A stretch of 64,000 nt of DNA from Tetracentron sinense (GCA_015143295.1 JABCRI010001343.1:248001-312000), one strand, 5' to 3'. Positions 34,336-46,510 are shown, counted from the first letter of the stretch. Notes: generated by a model from the letters alone, not told the origin. Numbers and translations are program-made.

Positions 34336-35445
34336 AGGGATGCCAATGGACCAGGCTGGCCTGCAGCCTGACCTGACCCTGCTCGAGCTTGTTTATGAGG
34401 CTTGTTTAATAATTGGGACGGGGTGGCTCGTTCAACAATTGATACGAGACTGGAGCTAAATACTCGTCAGGGCGGTAGTAGGTTTCTAATAGGTCTACCT
34501 GGATTTAATAAACATAAATATATTATATTATTTTTATTAAACTACTAATAAAAATAGATATTAGCTTCAAACATTTGTAGATTTATTGAGTAGTTTATTA
34601 AACTACTAATAAACAACTATATTATTTTATCAAAATTTTAAACTTCCAGAGCTTGACATGAGACACATAAGAGGAACAAAAGCAACAATTATTCAAGAGG
34701 GACCCCATTAACATTTATCACGGTATATGAGTTTTAATCCTAGGCTAACCCTATTACAGAAGGAGTCTTCAAAGTAGCACTAGCACACTAGATTATATTA
34801 TCTTTAGGATGAACTATCATATTTGAACCCAACAATCTCTTCTAAGAAGCCCAAATCTCACATTTTCACCATCATCTAACCTTCCCACTTCATAATTCTT
34901 GAATTTCCCGGTGATTTTAATTATTCCACACATTTCACTATGATAAAAATTAGAAAAGCTCGAGATTGTAGGGAAGGCGATCCGGTGTATAGAGAGGACC
35001 TTACTGTTTAAGAAGTAACCTAAATTCAATTATCCAATTCAGTGATCTGGATTATTCTATCACATGATTACTTATTTATTTGTTGTACAAAAAAGCTTTT
35101 TAAACTCCCAGTACAAAGAGCTTTTTATTGTTGCGAAATACCTCTTATTTTTCCAAAGATTTTTATGAATACCCTTTTGACATTGAAGTACATTTATTAG
35201 AATGAATATATAGGCACACTACGTTTTTTTTATTTCTTTTGGTATCTCTAAAATTGGATGATAGTTAGTAGACTGGGGTGAGTACACCCAAAAAAAAATG
35301 TAGGCCCACCCAAGCCCGCAAAGTCCTGAGCTCGGCCCGGACCTATTAACAATAGGGCGGGCTTTGGCCTATTGTTAAGCCTATCGATTAAACAAGCCTC
35401 AATTGGGCCGGCCCGAGCCCAACCTAGCTCGGCCCATTGACACCT
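34336..35445. mobile_element. Probable non-autonomous DNA transposon, TIR AGGGATGCCAATGG
   Basis: The left end AGGGATGCCAATGGACCAGG and the complement of the right end, AAGGTGTCAATGGGCCGAGC, are imperfect inverted repeats. Both are followed inward by GC-rich family-type sequence (GGCCTGCAGCC; GGGCTCGGGCCGGCCC). Flanks share TTGTT. No coding region. The target duplication is not clean, so boundaries are approximate. Confidence 0.5.
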
Positions 35446-35769
35446 TGTTGCCCTCTTGAATATTCTACTTCTATTTTTTTTTTGGGTAAATTACACTCAC
35501 ATTCCCTGAGGATTGATGAAATTTCAGAAACCTCCCCTCTTGTTTCTGAAATTACATTGCCCTCCCCTCAACTTTGGTTGTCTGTAACAGATACCTTATT
35601 CCGTTATCTGTCATTACTTACATGGATGAACTTTGATGATGTCTTCATTTAAACATTTTAAAATATCTAAATTATTCTTCTTAAAGACAAAGTCAATTAA
35701 TACAATAAAATAAATGATAATTAGATTTGGTAACTATTGGTTGGGAGAAGTCCATAGATAAAGCAAGTG

Positions 35770-36475
35770 ACAATGGTTGGGGTTCAACGGAAAGATCTGT
35801 ACCTCCTTCAAAAGCGAGTAGCGGTGGATGGCTGGATGAGCCGGCTAAGGGTCCATAGAATGGATGGAGAGTGGAAGTTGGGTTTGGAGGCAATCCAACT
35901 CAGCTTATCGAAAGCCTGCCTAACATTTCTATTGTTGTCCAAGCAACCCATGAGATTTCTGTATCTGCTTCTTCAATCCCGTCAGCTCCACCAATTCCTG
36001 AAGGGCTCAGGATTCTCTCGAGTTAAACTCGAGAGAATCTCTCCGGTTTGAACCCCTAGAGGTCGCCACGTGTCTCCTTTGACACCCCTTAACCATGGGT
36101 AAGGTTCACCCACCCATCCTTGGTTTTTTTTTAATATTAATTATTATTTTTTAAATTTAAAAAACCATTTTTAGAGTTTTTTTAATATTAAAAAAAAGTT
36201 TTTAATTTAAAAAAAAGAATTAATATTTAAAAAAAAATACCAAGGATGGATGGGTGAACCTTAGGGGTGGGTGAACCTACCATGGTTAAGGGGTGTCAAA
36301 GGAGACACATGGCGACCTCTAGGGATTCTCTCGAGTTGAACTGGAGAGAATCCTGAGCCTTCCTGAAGAGGTTGTAGATGATGGTCTGATTCACTATCCA
36401 TCGACTGATTATAGCCCCATCGAATTCCACCCATCAATTGTGGAGAACAAATCATTACTCAGTAACAACTTTTAA
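35770..36475 (+). pseudogene. Captured host gene fragment, split by a MITE
   Basis: With one in-frame TAG near 35857, the left part reads DNGWGSTERSVPPSKASSGG, then NPTQLIESLPNISIVVQATH, ending SAPPIPE at the target site. Across the inserted element the frame resumes as PEEVVDDGLIHYPSTDYSPI and EFHPSIVEN, ending in a stop near 36474. The proline/serine-rich composition and continuity across the insertion show it was one coding segment. I do not recognise the parent protein. Confidence 0.6.
36004..36359. mobile_element. MULE-type MITE, 356 bp, 9-bp TSD TTCCTGAAG
   Basis: Terminal repeat GGCTCAGGATTCTCTC is exactly inverted at the right end (GAGAGAATCCTGAGCC). It is flanked by TTCCTGAAG at 35995-36003 and 36360-36368. 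Each end carries its own near-palindrome around TCTCGAGTT/AACTCGAGA. Between them lies a fold-back pair of the family motif (about 36054-36324: CCTAGAGGTCGCCACGTGTC and its inverse). It splits the captured gene fragment. Confidence 0.9.
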
Positions 36476-37056
36476 TTAAGCAAATATGCAAGATACATTA
36501 ATCCACAAAGACTACTGTATCTACTGAAATGTTTTATAATATTACTATAAATTTTAGGAGTGCCTCTTCAAAGAACATCTTATTACTTAAACATTTAAAA
36601 TGATCCTGTAATTACCAATAAGATAACTGAAATCATTTTGTTCTTCCTCTTCACGACCAGCAGCGTTGATGGTGACCGGTGTTGAACAAGGTCGTACGGT
36701 TGAGATTGGCCATGGTGAGGGAAAGTCTTGTCAAGACTTTTGAGGCGTGTCGAGGAGAGAGAGTTTTTGTGTGAAAACGAAGTGTTTTAACTCACAATTA
36801 GGGTATAATTGTAAAATTACAGTAACGGTGTTATATTGACCAATCTCACGGGGAGGAAAGTGTTATTTTAGAAACTAAAAGGGAGGTGTCTGCAATTTGA
36901 CCAAACGTCAGGGTGTTAACTGTAATTTATCTCTTTTTTTTTTTTCGTAAATTGGGGGTGGACCAATAGCATTCCTGCTTTTAGCCATTTGGCGTACAAC
37001 AGGAAGCTGTTGCTAGCGGGTACCACTCACGCGGGGCAATATAGCCTCCGTGACAG

Positions 37057-37336
37057 GGCCTCGGATTGTCTCTGGCGAAGCCAGAAAGGGCTCTCGGGTT
37101 CCATACATTGTGCGGCAGCAAATGGGGAGAAGTCATTTATTTTCTCCCATGATTTTTGACTTCTCCCCATTTGATATCTCTTCCCCTTGTTCTCACGCAC
37201 TTATCGCCACATGTCCATTTGTGTGTGGAGAAGTCAAAATCATGGCCCCATGATTTTGACTTCTCCAACATATGTCACTTATTCTATGGAACCCCGAGAT
37301 AAGCCCTTTCTGGTTCGCCAGAGGCAAGCCAAAGCC
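37057..37336. mobile_element. MULE-type MITE, 280 bp, 9-bp TSD CCGTGACAG
   Basis: The left end GGCCTCGGATTGTCTCTGGC is mirrored by the right end, whose complement begins GGCTTTGGCTTGCCTCTGGC. The exact 9-bp repeat CCGTGACAG flanks it (37048-37056, 37337-37345). It is the intact relative of the truncated copy at 20204. It ends 180 bases before the SNX2 start codon, so it probably lies in the SNX2 promoter or leader. Confidence 0.9.
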
Positions 37337-37516
37337 CCGTGACAGGCAAACACATCAACTGGAGCTTCTTTCACGTTTGCAGCTCCCTGGTTTGAATCTC
37401 TCATCGTCTCGATTAGTTATTGTCATGCAATGAAAGGCAAATACCTCTACCTTTAAGAGAGTTATATTATATTATCTTTAATTTAATTTTATTATTTCTG
37501 TTAAAATCGAAGCACG

Positions 37517-40500
37517 ATGATGGGCTACGAGAACCAGGGTTTCGAAGAAGCCCATCTCTACGCATCCAGAGAAGAAATGGAGAATCTTGTTCTCGAAGAG
37601 CCATCGACTGTAACAAACTCCTTTTCCAGTTACCGAAGCGCCATGGCGTCTCTATCTGAACCTCACAATCCCCTATCGCCGCCGATTATCACCAACGATG
37701 ACCCATTTCTATCGCCTTTGCCTCATAGAGATCATCGAAACCCTAATTTATCTGATCATTCTTACCTAGAACCCCCATCTTACGCAGATGCGATGTTCAG
37801 TCCGTTTAATGGAGAGATCAGTGACACTAATGGCATTGAAAGCCCTAACCAAGATTCAGGTATTTTGAGATTTCCATCGAGATCAGCTTCGTCGAATTCG
37901 GAGTATTTGAAGATTTCGGTGTCGAATCCTCTGAAAGAGCAGGAAACTTCGAATTCACTTGTTCCGGGCGGTAACACTTATGTTACTTATCTCATCACGA
38001 CCAGAACAAACATGCCGGAGTTTGGCGGATCAGAATTCGAAGTGCGAAGGCGGTTCAAGGATGTGGTGACGCTGTCGGATCGGTTGTCGGAGTCCTACAG
38101 AGGGTTCTTGATTCCACCGCGGCCGGATAAGAATGTTGTGGAGAGTCAGGTGATGCAGAAGCAGGAGTTCGTGGAGCAGAGGCGGGTGGCATTGGAGAAG
38201 TACTTGTGTAGATTGGCGGCACATCCAGTGATTAAGAAGAGTGATGAGTTGAAGGTGTTTTTACAGGTTCAGGGGAAGCTTCCACTGCTGATCACCACTG
38301 ATGTCGCTTCGAGGATGCTGGATGGTGCCGTGAATCTTCCGAGGCAGTTGTTTGGGGAATCTGCGAGTGTGGTTGCCCTGCACGAGTTTGTGCAGCCTGC
38401 GAAAGGGGGAAGAGATCTGTTGAGGATCTTTAAGGAATTGAAGCAGTCTGTGACCAATGATTGGGGCGGCTCTAAGCCGCCAGTGGTAGAGGAAGATAAG
38501 GAGTTTCTAGAGAAGAAAGAGAAGCTGCAGGATCTTGAGGAGCAGCTCAGCAATGCATCTCAGCAGGTGTTTTATTTGTTGTAGTTCCTCATTCTGTACC
38601 CATTATGCATATTTGAATAATGTAAAATTCTTTTTGGCTAGATTAATTTCATCATTTTCTCCCAACTTTGCAGGCTGAATCACTTGTCAAAGCTCAGCAA
38701 GACATTGGAGAAACAATGGGAGAATTAGGGCTAGCATTCGTCAAACTGACAAAATTCGAGACAGAGGAGGCCATCTATAATTCTCAGAGAATACGAGCTG
38801 TTGACATGAAAAGTGTGGCAACAGCTTCTGTCAAAGCAAGCAGATTCTACCAGGAATCAAATGCACAGACTGTCAAACATTTGGTGAGTTGCAAGAACTT
38901 TGCTATGGATTAAAGTGTGAACTTTCCAGACAACCAATCTAGTTGATTCAGAAGCATTCAAACATTCATAACTTTCTATGAAATGGTCCAATTGAAATTT
39001 TTTCTTAGCTGAATGAATGGAAATTTTTTTAATTGTGTACAAAATTGGAGGTAATTCTCTTTATTTGCACCAATCTAAGACATTCATCAAGTTTCACAAC
39101 ATACTCCTTACAAATGCACAGACAGTCAAACATTTGGTAAGTTGCAAGAATTTTGGTATGGATTGAAATGTGAACTCTTCAAACAACCAATCTAGTTGAT
39201 TCATAAACATTCAAATATTAATAATTTTCTATGAAACAGCCCAATTGGAATTTTGCCTTAACTGAATGAATGGAAAACTTGTTTTTGTGTACAAATTTGG
39301 AGGTAATTCTCTTTATTTGCACCAATCTAAGATATTCATCGAGTTTCCCAAGTCCCAACATCCTCCGTATGACAGTCGATATTAAGTAATAACCGTTGCT
39401 TTATGTGCCTCCAAGCGGAAGAGTTAGTGGACCATTTGCTAATGCACTGCCCTATCACGAGAGCAATTTGGGAGTATTTCCTCTCTCGAGTAGGAGTGAA
39501 ATGAGTCTTCCCTTTCTCCTTTCAAAACTTCTTATCCGGTTGATTCTTGGTTAGTGTGGATGGGGCACGAAATGCAGTTTGGTCAGTTCTTCTAGGAGTG
39601 ATAGCTTGGTCCATTTGGAAAGAGAGAAACATGAGAGTCTTTGAGAACTCTCTCTCTCTTTCCTGTATTTGCTATCGCACTCGCTCGCTCATTTTGGATT
39701 GGCGACGATGTGGGGGAAATTCTGGGGCGATTAGCTTTGTTTCCTCTAAGGGCTTTATTGTTGTCCTTTTTTTGTTCTTTCCTTTTTGAGTTTCCCTTCT
39801 TCTAAACTCCCTTTGGTGGTTTTTCTTGCTTGTAGTTCTCATTTTGTTTATATATATCTTTGATTACTGATCAAAAAGATAATTTTGGTCCAAGGACCTT
39901 ATGTCATGCTCCAAAACCTATACATAATAATACTCATATTTGCATAGATATCGAGGCGTGAACCGGAAACAAATTCCAAGATATAATGAAAATTAAAACA
40001 ATCAATAATCTATTAAACAGATATAAAATATCCAGCACAACTAATAACTCAATAACATGAGTTCTCCCAAAAATAAACTATCAAAAGGTTCCACATAGTT
40101 ATCTCACTATAGTTCTCTCTCTCTAACAGAAAAGAAAACTATAAAACTTGTCTCGCTGGCTCAAGCGAGGATGATCCCTATCCTCCTCAATCACCACCTG
40201 AAAAGAATAATCAACAAGGGTGAGCTCACAGCTCAACAAGAGAATACAACAATAGCTTAGATTCATTAACAATTCATATGATAAAATGACTAACAATTTA
40301 TGCATATTATTTGAGTAAGTCTTTACTTATATTTTTGTCCTGCCAATAGGGGTCTTACACAACTTACCCTATTGAGCACGGGAATCCTTGGGGTCTTACA
40401 CAACTTACCATATCCCTCGGGTCTCATACAGTTCACCAATGGAGAATGAGTATCGTACACAATTCCTCTCAATTCTTTGTTTCTGGGTTGGTACTTTATA

Positions 40501-42362
40501 CCACCCTGAAATCATTAGTGGGTTGTACACAACTTCACCTTAGGATTAATTAATGAAGGTCTTACACAACTTACTCCTCGAATGACCCTTACCCAAGATT
40601 TATCACATTGATTATTACAACACTATAATATTAGAAGATGAATTTATTATCATCATGTAAACAATACAGATCATTAAATGACATACATTCAAAGTTATAA
40701 TAGACAAGATAGTAATTCACAATTAAAATCTAGGCAGACATAGCATACTTTATTACCAAAAGAGGTTTTAGCTGTGTTTTTACAACTAAAACGTTAATTA
40801 TAAATATCAAATATTTATAACCCTACAAATTCTCAAACTCTTCTAAGATAATGAGGCTCAAGGTTTTACAAACCCCTAAGGGCTTGAAAAAGCCTTTTTA
40901 TGCTAGTGAGTCCTTTATACTAGCATAAATGAGTCAAGTTACTTACCAATTAGTTAGTAACTAATCAGTTAAGTTTGTTAGGGGTATCTTTCAATCATCT
41001 AACAAATTACCTAATAAGATATAAGCTAAGTTACAAACAAATTATTTAGTAACTAATTAGTTAAGTATGTGAGAGGTATCTTTCAACCATCTAACAAATG
41101 AACTAATGAGATATAAAGGAATCCCAACAAAACAATTTTTCTCCCACCCAAATCATGTATAAATTCATAAAGCATCTTAGAAAAATTAATGTGAAAAAAT
41201 CTATTTTTTCCCTTTTTTTTTAATTTTCGACTAAGGTTTTGATTCACAAAACTATTGATTTTGGGAAAATTTTCTTCACAAAAGTTGTAGAAACGATATA
41301 CTATCTGATCAAAATTGGACTTACGGTCACAAAGTTATGACCTGTATACCGAAACTGGGTAAATTTTCTCAATTAACTCAAATCCGAAAATCCACAAAAC
41401 AAAACAACTATAATCTCCCAGATCTCTCATATTTTCATCCATAAAACCTAATATGTTAATCTATCATTTATTAAAATCACACATAACATCTCTAATAATT
41501 CAGAGTATTACATGTATTCAATATCTCTCATTAACATGTTATTATAACAACGTTCATCAATAATAACAAAATAGATTAACACCATTAAAGAACACATCAC
41601 ACATATTACAGGTTGATCGCTTAGACAGGTTGATGCTATCACGGATGCTCCAAATCTTCAATCTCCGGTTCTCTACCTTCATTCAATGAACTCCAAACCC
41701 TACAATGTCTTCTCCTCTTTCTCTCAATTATACGTATCTTAATTCTCCTGTATTAGGTTTTGTAAAAAATAGACTAATTAGGTTTTATAAGTTCTATTTA
41801 TACTAACCCTCATTTAGAGAGTTACTAATATATCCCTACTAAGGTCCGTTTGGTTATAACAAATGTTACACGGTTACACCAATTAAATTAACTTAAATTA
41901 AATCATTGGTTTAGCCCTAACCCACCAAGGTTAGCCATTATGACCAAACACCAAATACTAATTACTTAACTGCCCTCAAGGTGTAAATTACCAATTTACC
42001 CCTTGAATGCAATTAATTAATTAATTAATTAGGGTCACTACAACTTGGTTGAAAGGAGACTTCTGTTGTTTTACCTATCCCTTACATTGTATGTTTTGCA
42101 GGATACACTCCACGAATATCTTGGATTGATGTTATCTGTCCACAGCGCATTCTCGGATCGCTCAAGTGCTTTACTGACAGTACAAACTCTTCTATCAGAA
42201 TTGTCTTCCTTGCATTCAAGGGCTGAAAAGCTTGAAGCTGCATCATCCAAAATATTTGGTGGTGACAAGTCTAGGATTCACAAAGTAGAAGAGTTGAAAG
42301 AAACCATAAAAGTTACCGAGGATGCCAAAAGTTGTGCAGTTAGAGAATATGAGCGGATCAAG
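37517..42362 (+). CDS. SNX2: Sorting nexin 2 (PX-BAR), exons 1-3, 3' end outside the window
   Basis: Exons 37517-38566 (350 codons), 38674-38883 (70) and 42102-42362 (87) are all phase 0 with GT/AG borders. The start is the first of two adjacent ATGs (MMGYENQGFEEAHLYASREE). Residues ~1-128 are acidic and proline/serine-rich. A PX domain spans ~131-252, with lipid-binding features RRRFKD and IPPRPDK and the RR-x3-LEKYLCRLAAHP helix. A BAR coiled region starts near 300 (FLEKKEKLQDLEEQLSNASQ) and continues in exons 2 and 3. The product is a plant SNX2A/B-type protein that binds PI3P-rich endosomes with SNX1 and retromer. About 507 residues are present against some 580-590 usual. The missing C-terminal BAR part should lie beyond the large element filling intron 3. 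Intron 2 (3.2 kb) is also full of insertions. Confidence 0.95.
38859..39348 (+). repeat. Tandem duplication of the exon 2/intron 2 junction (~253-bp unit)
   Basis: Starting at ATGCACAGACTGTCAAACAT, the last eight codons of SNX2 exon 2, its splice donor and about 225 bp of intron are repeated at 39112-39348 with ~85-90% identity. The real donor reads TTG|GTGAGT at 38884. The copy reads TTG|GTAAGT at 39137, a closer match to the plant consensus. Confidence 0.88.
39349..39895 (+). mobile_element. 5'-truncated LINE (L1-type) remnant
   Basis: Reading gives the zinc-binding tail of plant LINE reverse transcriptases: CFMCLQAEELVDHLLMHCPI with TRAIWEYFLSRVG, then after a stop and frame change DGARNAVWSVLLGVIAWSIW and KERNMRVFE. 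Only the 3' end is present, as usual for LINE insertions. It lies in SNX2 intron 2. Ends are approximate; no clear poly(A) or target duplication was found. Confidence 0.8.
39902..42042 (-). mobile_element. Probable solo LTR of a Ty3/gypsy-type element, 2.1 kb
   Basis: On the minus strand the block begins TGTAGTGACCCTAATTAATT and ends GGTTTTGGAGCATGACA, typical LTR start and end words. It contains GTATAAATAG as a possible promoter and codes for nothing. On the plus strand GGTCTTACACAACTTACC-like phrases recur around 40340-40570. The flanks (CCTTA; ACTTG) do not form a clean target duplication. It sits between the LINE remnant and SNX2 exon 3. Confidence 0.65.
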
Positions 42363-43646
42363 GTACCTTCTTTCTTCCTGATATTCTGGCAAGTCACCTG
42401 AAACTGAGGCTGTTTGAATTACACTGTAGATTTAATAATCTGTTTATATGTCAACTGCATTGTTCTTAAATATCGGTTTATTTTCTTAATATATGTGACA
42501 TGGTGACAAGGGCTCGAGTCCTATATGTACGCAACCTTGTTTATTACTCAACTTCTTTGCAGTTTTGCTTATTGATGTCCGAAATTCTAAAATAGAAAAT
42601 GCTAAAGGCTATTGCAACACTGATGAACTGAAACACTCATCATTAAGTTTGACAAATAACGGATCCTGCTGCTAGCCTGCTACTTCATATTGAACAGACC
42701 TTATCAGAGTTGGTTTCTCACATATTATTAACTTCATGCTGTGATTTTGATAAACTGACAACTTAATAACGTTGTTAAAGGCGTTCAGGTGACGCCTAGG
42801 AGATAGGGGTTTCCCTAGGCGAGTCATTGCTCAGCAATGTGTAGGGACCAAAATTTATTTTATTTATAAGATTATTAAGATTTAAATTAGTCAGATGATA
42901 TTTAGAATTAAAAATTAGATAAAGCATACATAAGAACAAAACAAAACGACAACAAATAAATAGCATAAAAAAAGAGGGGGGGGGGGTATTACAGTGTCTA
43001 TTTTGTCTATAGAAACGCTTTCCAAAATCTGTTTAAATAAAATATGTTTTGTGTGTGCGCATGTGTGTAAATAACATCTAACAATATGTGGGTCTTGATG
43101 AGCACCTTTGTCACTACCACTTTATCGCTCAGGAGACAAGGCTTAGGCACCCACTAAGCGATCTTGTCTTAATGAGTACCCACCTAGACTGTACTTAAGC
43201 AGTAGGAATCTTGGCTAGGCGAGGTGGCTGCCTGAGATTTCTGAGGCGATGTTTGACTACACTGTTAAATAATCAAAATTGACAAAAGCTACCAAAGTAC
43301 CTCGGTTGCAATGTGGTATAAGGAGCTATAGTCTAGATAACTCTGTAGAGAGTATTCTGAACTCATCAAAGTTCAAAAATATTCTGCAGTCGTTAATTAG
43401 AAATACCTACATAGGTCCGAGCCTTGAGGTCAACCGTCTTACCTTTCATAAATTTTACTTACTAGTAGAAAGGTAACATTCTCATGATATTGGATCTTCC
43501 AAGTAATATTCACTTTGCAGTTTGCCTGCTGTTCTTGGTATCAATCTCAACAATTAAAAGAAAATAGAAGAACAAAAATTTCCTGGGCTGTCTTATCCAC
43601 TATACACCTACAGTATTAAATCTGATGTCGCATTTATCTTCATGAT
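42363..43646. other. SNX2 intron 3, left part
   Basis: Noncoding. Around 42770-43270 there is a degraded repeat rich in CCTAGGCG/CGCCTAGG words with loosely inverted ends (GTTGTTAAAGGCG; complement of the right side TTTAACAGTG...CGCCTC), probably an old DNA transposon. No further SNX2 exon is found before the Tat element. Confidence 0.6.
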
Positions 43647-45113
43647 TGTGCGATAGCCGGCCCGGGTCGATCTCCGCCCCACATTAGTATTTTTCGTACC
43701 AATGAAAAGCCAAGATCTCAGAATCGCCACCAATCAAGATTATGGGTGTGATTGGTCACCCACGATAAAAACTCTCAATTCAAGAACCGAGATTGGGTTC
43801 GGGGATTCTCTTATGAGTTGGGGAAAGTGTTAGACACCCCTCCTCATCCTTAAAACGACGGTTACCTTTTAATACTTCTCCATTAATTTAATTAAACGAT
43901 TATTTTCTTTCTTTCTTTCTTATTCTTTTTATTTCAAGATTGGAATTTCACCCCTCCTCGACCGAATCTGGGTGATTTCTTTCTACTTGTTTTTTTTTTA
44001 AATTTCGAGATTGGAATTCTCCCTCCTCGACCTAATCGGGAAGAACTCTCTCTACTTGAGCGGAGAAAGCTCAATTTTCCCTAAATCGGCGATGACCACA
44101 CTCTCTCCTTGACCAATTCGAGAGGGGTCACACCTACTTTGGTGGAAAAGGGAGAAAAAGCTAATTTATTTTAATAACAGAAAAATCGAAGATTCTCTCT
44201 TCCAACTCTTTCTTTCATCCGGATTTCCTTTTCCTCATGACCGTTTAGAGGGAAATTTCTGGACTACTGTGAGAAAGCGAGGGAAGAGAAAACTTGGATG
44301 GGTAGAAGGAGAATGAGATGGGGAATGTAGCATACCTTTTCCTCTGATTATTTGTTCTAAGTATTAAAAAAATCTTCAACGAGATCCAGACTCCCTACAT
44401 GTTTTCCACCAAAGTTGATGAAGATAACCCTAGGTCATCCAAAACCTTCAAAGACTTGGGGAACACTTCAACCTTCTAAAGTTTTCCAAAGTAGGAAGTA
44501 AGGTCTTTTAGGGCTTGATGGCTTGATTTTTTCTGGGTTTTCGAAGGCTCACTCTTTCAGAATTTCGGGGTTTCTCAAAGTTATGGATTTTCAAAATTAA
44601 GAGAAGGGTGGGGGTGAGGCTCCTTTTATAGGTGAAAACTAAGATTCTTCTAATTTCTGGTCAATGTGGGACTAAATGTTTTCGGAAATCCTAGTGAGGT
44701 GGCTCAAGGCGATTGGCCTGGGAAGAATAAAAAATTGGAAAAATTGAGCTTGCGCCCTTTAAAACGGCGAAATTAGAGTTTTCCTCGTTGAGTGCGGTGC
44801 TAAGGTCATCGGCGCATTTAACCACTAATTAAAATTAGGGTTTCCCTAATTGCGCCTTTTCAAAAGGCGCGACATCAATTTTGAACATAAATGGGTTTGC
44901 GCCCTTTTAAAAGGCACTAGGCTTTTTCTCAACGAAAATGAAGGCCCTTCCCTGGGCTTTGGCTAGTTCAGGCTTGGATTGGGCTAGACTTCAAACTCAA
45001 CTTCGACCTTGGATATTAGAGTTCGGATCACATCTTGAGTCTCTTTCAATATTCGGAGTCAATGGGCAATTGGGCCCATGAAATCGCAGGTCATGCAAAA
45101 TAGGGTGTCTACA
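43647..45113 (-). repeat. 3' LTR of the Tat/Ogre-type element, ~1.47 kb
   Basis: Minus-strand start TGTAGACACCCTATTTTGCA and end GGCCGGCTATCGCACA are common limits of Tat-type LTRs. The inner sequence has the phrase GTGTCTAACACTTTCCCC. The left limit is inferred from the TGT...ACA ends, since the partner LTR is not in view. Confidence 0.75.
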
Positions 45114-45129
45114 ACTGTCCCACTTTGCC
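45114..45129 (-). promoter_or_regulatory. Polypurine tract of the Tat element
   Basis: The minus strand reads GGCAAAGTGGGACAGT directly before the LTR start TGTAGACACC, the expected position for the plus-strand primer. Confidence 0.6.
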
Positions 45130-46510
45130 GGATTTGCTTGCAAAGAATGACAAAGAAAAATAGACACAAGCCTATTTTGCATGCAAAAATAAACACTGCA
45201 CTCGAGTTTAAGTTAAACATTTCAAAATTCATTTCATCAAAACCATTTGAAAACCTGGTGGGAAAAATGAAATGGAGATGGGTCCGGCACGTGGGCCTAT
45301 CATGGAACCTCGATCCCCCTCACAAGCTTGATCCGACTTTGCGCTAAGTAGAATGGTAAGAAAGAGATTTTCAAAATAATTTTTCCAAAATTTCTTCTTT
45401 CAATTCTTAACTTAACTACGGGGTGCACAAATTATTTTATTGAACCAAAGTAAGGAATTCAACAGTTTTGGTTATGGGATGAACCATGCCGTTGATTGGT
45501 ATGCATATTAAATTTGAGAAAATCAAACTTAAAGGTTGCTCTATACTCTATAGTGTGACCCCCAACTAGACGATCATTGATTGGCCATAGGTGAGTGAGT
45601 CGATCATGCTTTCCTACTGCAATATTTTTTTTCCTGCGCCTTTAAGAATGGCGAGAAGTCTGTATGACTTCTCCCGCGTCAGGCCCCACTTCCCCTTTTC
45701 TTTTTATTTTCTCTTTCTTTCCTTCCTCATTCTCTTCGGTGGTCCCTACGGCAACTTGATCCCCCCTTTGAGACTTCATCTTCTCCGGTCAAAGCTCCGG
45801 TGGACCTTCCATTTTTCCGGCGATCTTCTCCGGCGAAATCTCCATTTCGAGTGTTTGGGGTCGTTTTGGTGATTCTAGGGCATCCAAAAATCCCTCTTTG
45901 AGATTCCTTCTCGCGGCCCCAGTTCTTTGAGTGGCATTCTTCTTCTTCATTGCCTTTGCTTGGATTGGAGGTAAGCCACATGACATTCCTCTCTTTTTAT
46001 TGCCTAGGGTTGGAAAGTTGCCCTCTTTGATGTGTAAACCCTCTGAAGATTTCGAATTCATGATTTTCGTTGTCCCCCCCTTTTTTTTCTTGAATTCACA
46101 TGTATCACTACAAATCCCTACTAAACAGCTCCCTCTAAAAATTCATGCTCTGATGACAACCAAATTAACTCTTGCTTTGTCGCTTTAATCATGACTCTTG
46201 TTCTCCCCTAAGCACTTCTTCCTTGAATGTCCATTTAATCTGAAGACAGTCGTGATCCTTTTGAAATACCCTTATGTATGCATCCGTGGCCATATGTATT
46301 CCTGCATGTAATGAAAATGTCCTTTGTTAGTTTATGCAGTATGTAATCTCAAAGCATCACAAGTTTGAGAACCATACCTGTTGAACTTATTTGTTATTCT
46401 GATTTCCTATTCATCATGTTCTTAATTGGAAATGAATGTTGGAACATCGCATTTCGAGTTTCAGCAAAATAACAAATGTTGGTATAATTGTATTCCTCCT
46501 TAATGTATAT

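Larger units (their letters stand above)
35484..36933. mobile_element. Pack-MULE-like element carrying a gene fragment (1.45 kb)
   Basis: The left end GGGTAAATTACACTCACATT and the complement of the right end (GAGATAAATTACAGTTAACA, then CCTGACGTTTGGTCAAATTG) are inverted repeats over about 120 bp. The left 250 bp match the inverted right end of the 20483-21958 MULE. Flanks are T runs, consistent with a T9 target duplication but uninformative. Inside are remnants of a host coding sequence instead of the tandem array carried by its relative. That coding sequence is interrupted by a smaller MULE-type element at 36004-36359. Confidence 0.8.

Noticed and set aside
45591-45872. 93-codon plus-strand frame (and its identical copy at 54397-54678)
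   Set aside because: It lies in the untranslated leader-like part of the Tat 3' region; it is low-complexity, phenylalanine-rich and has no domain, so its repetition only reflects the 8.8-kb duplication.
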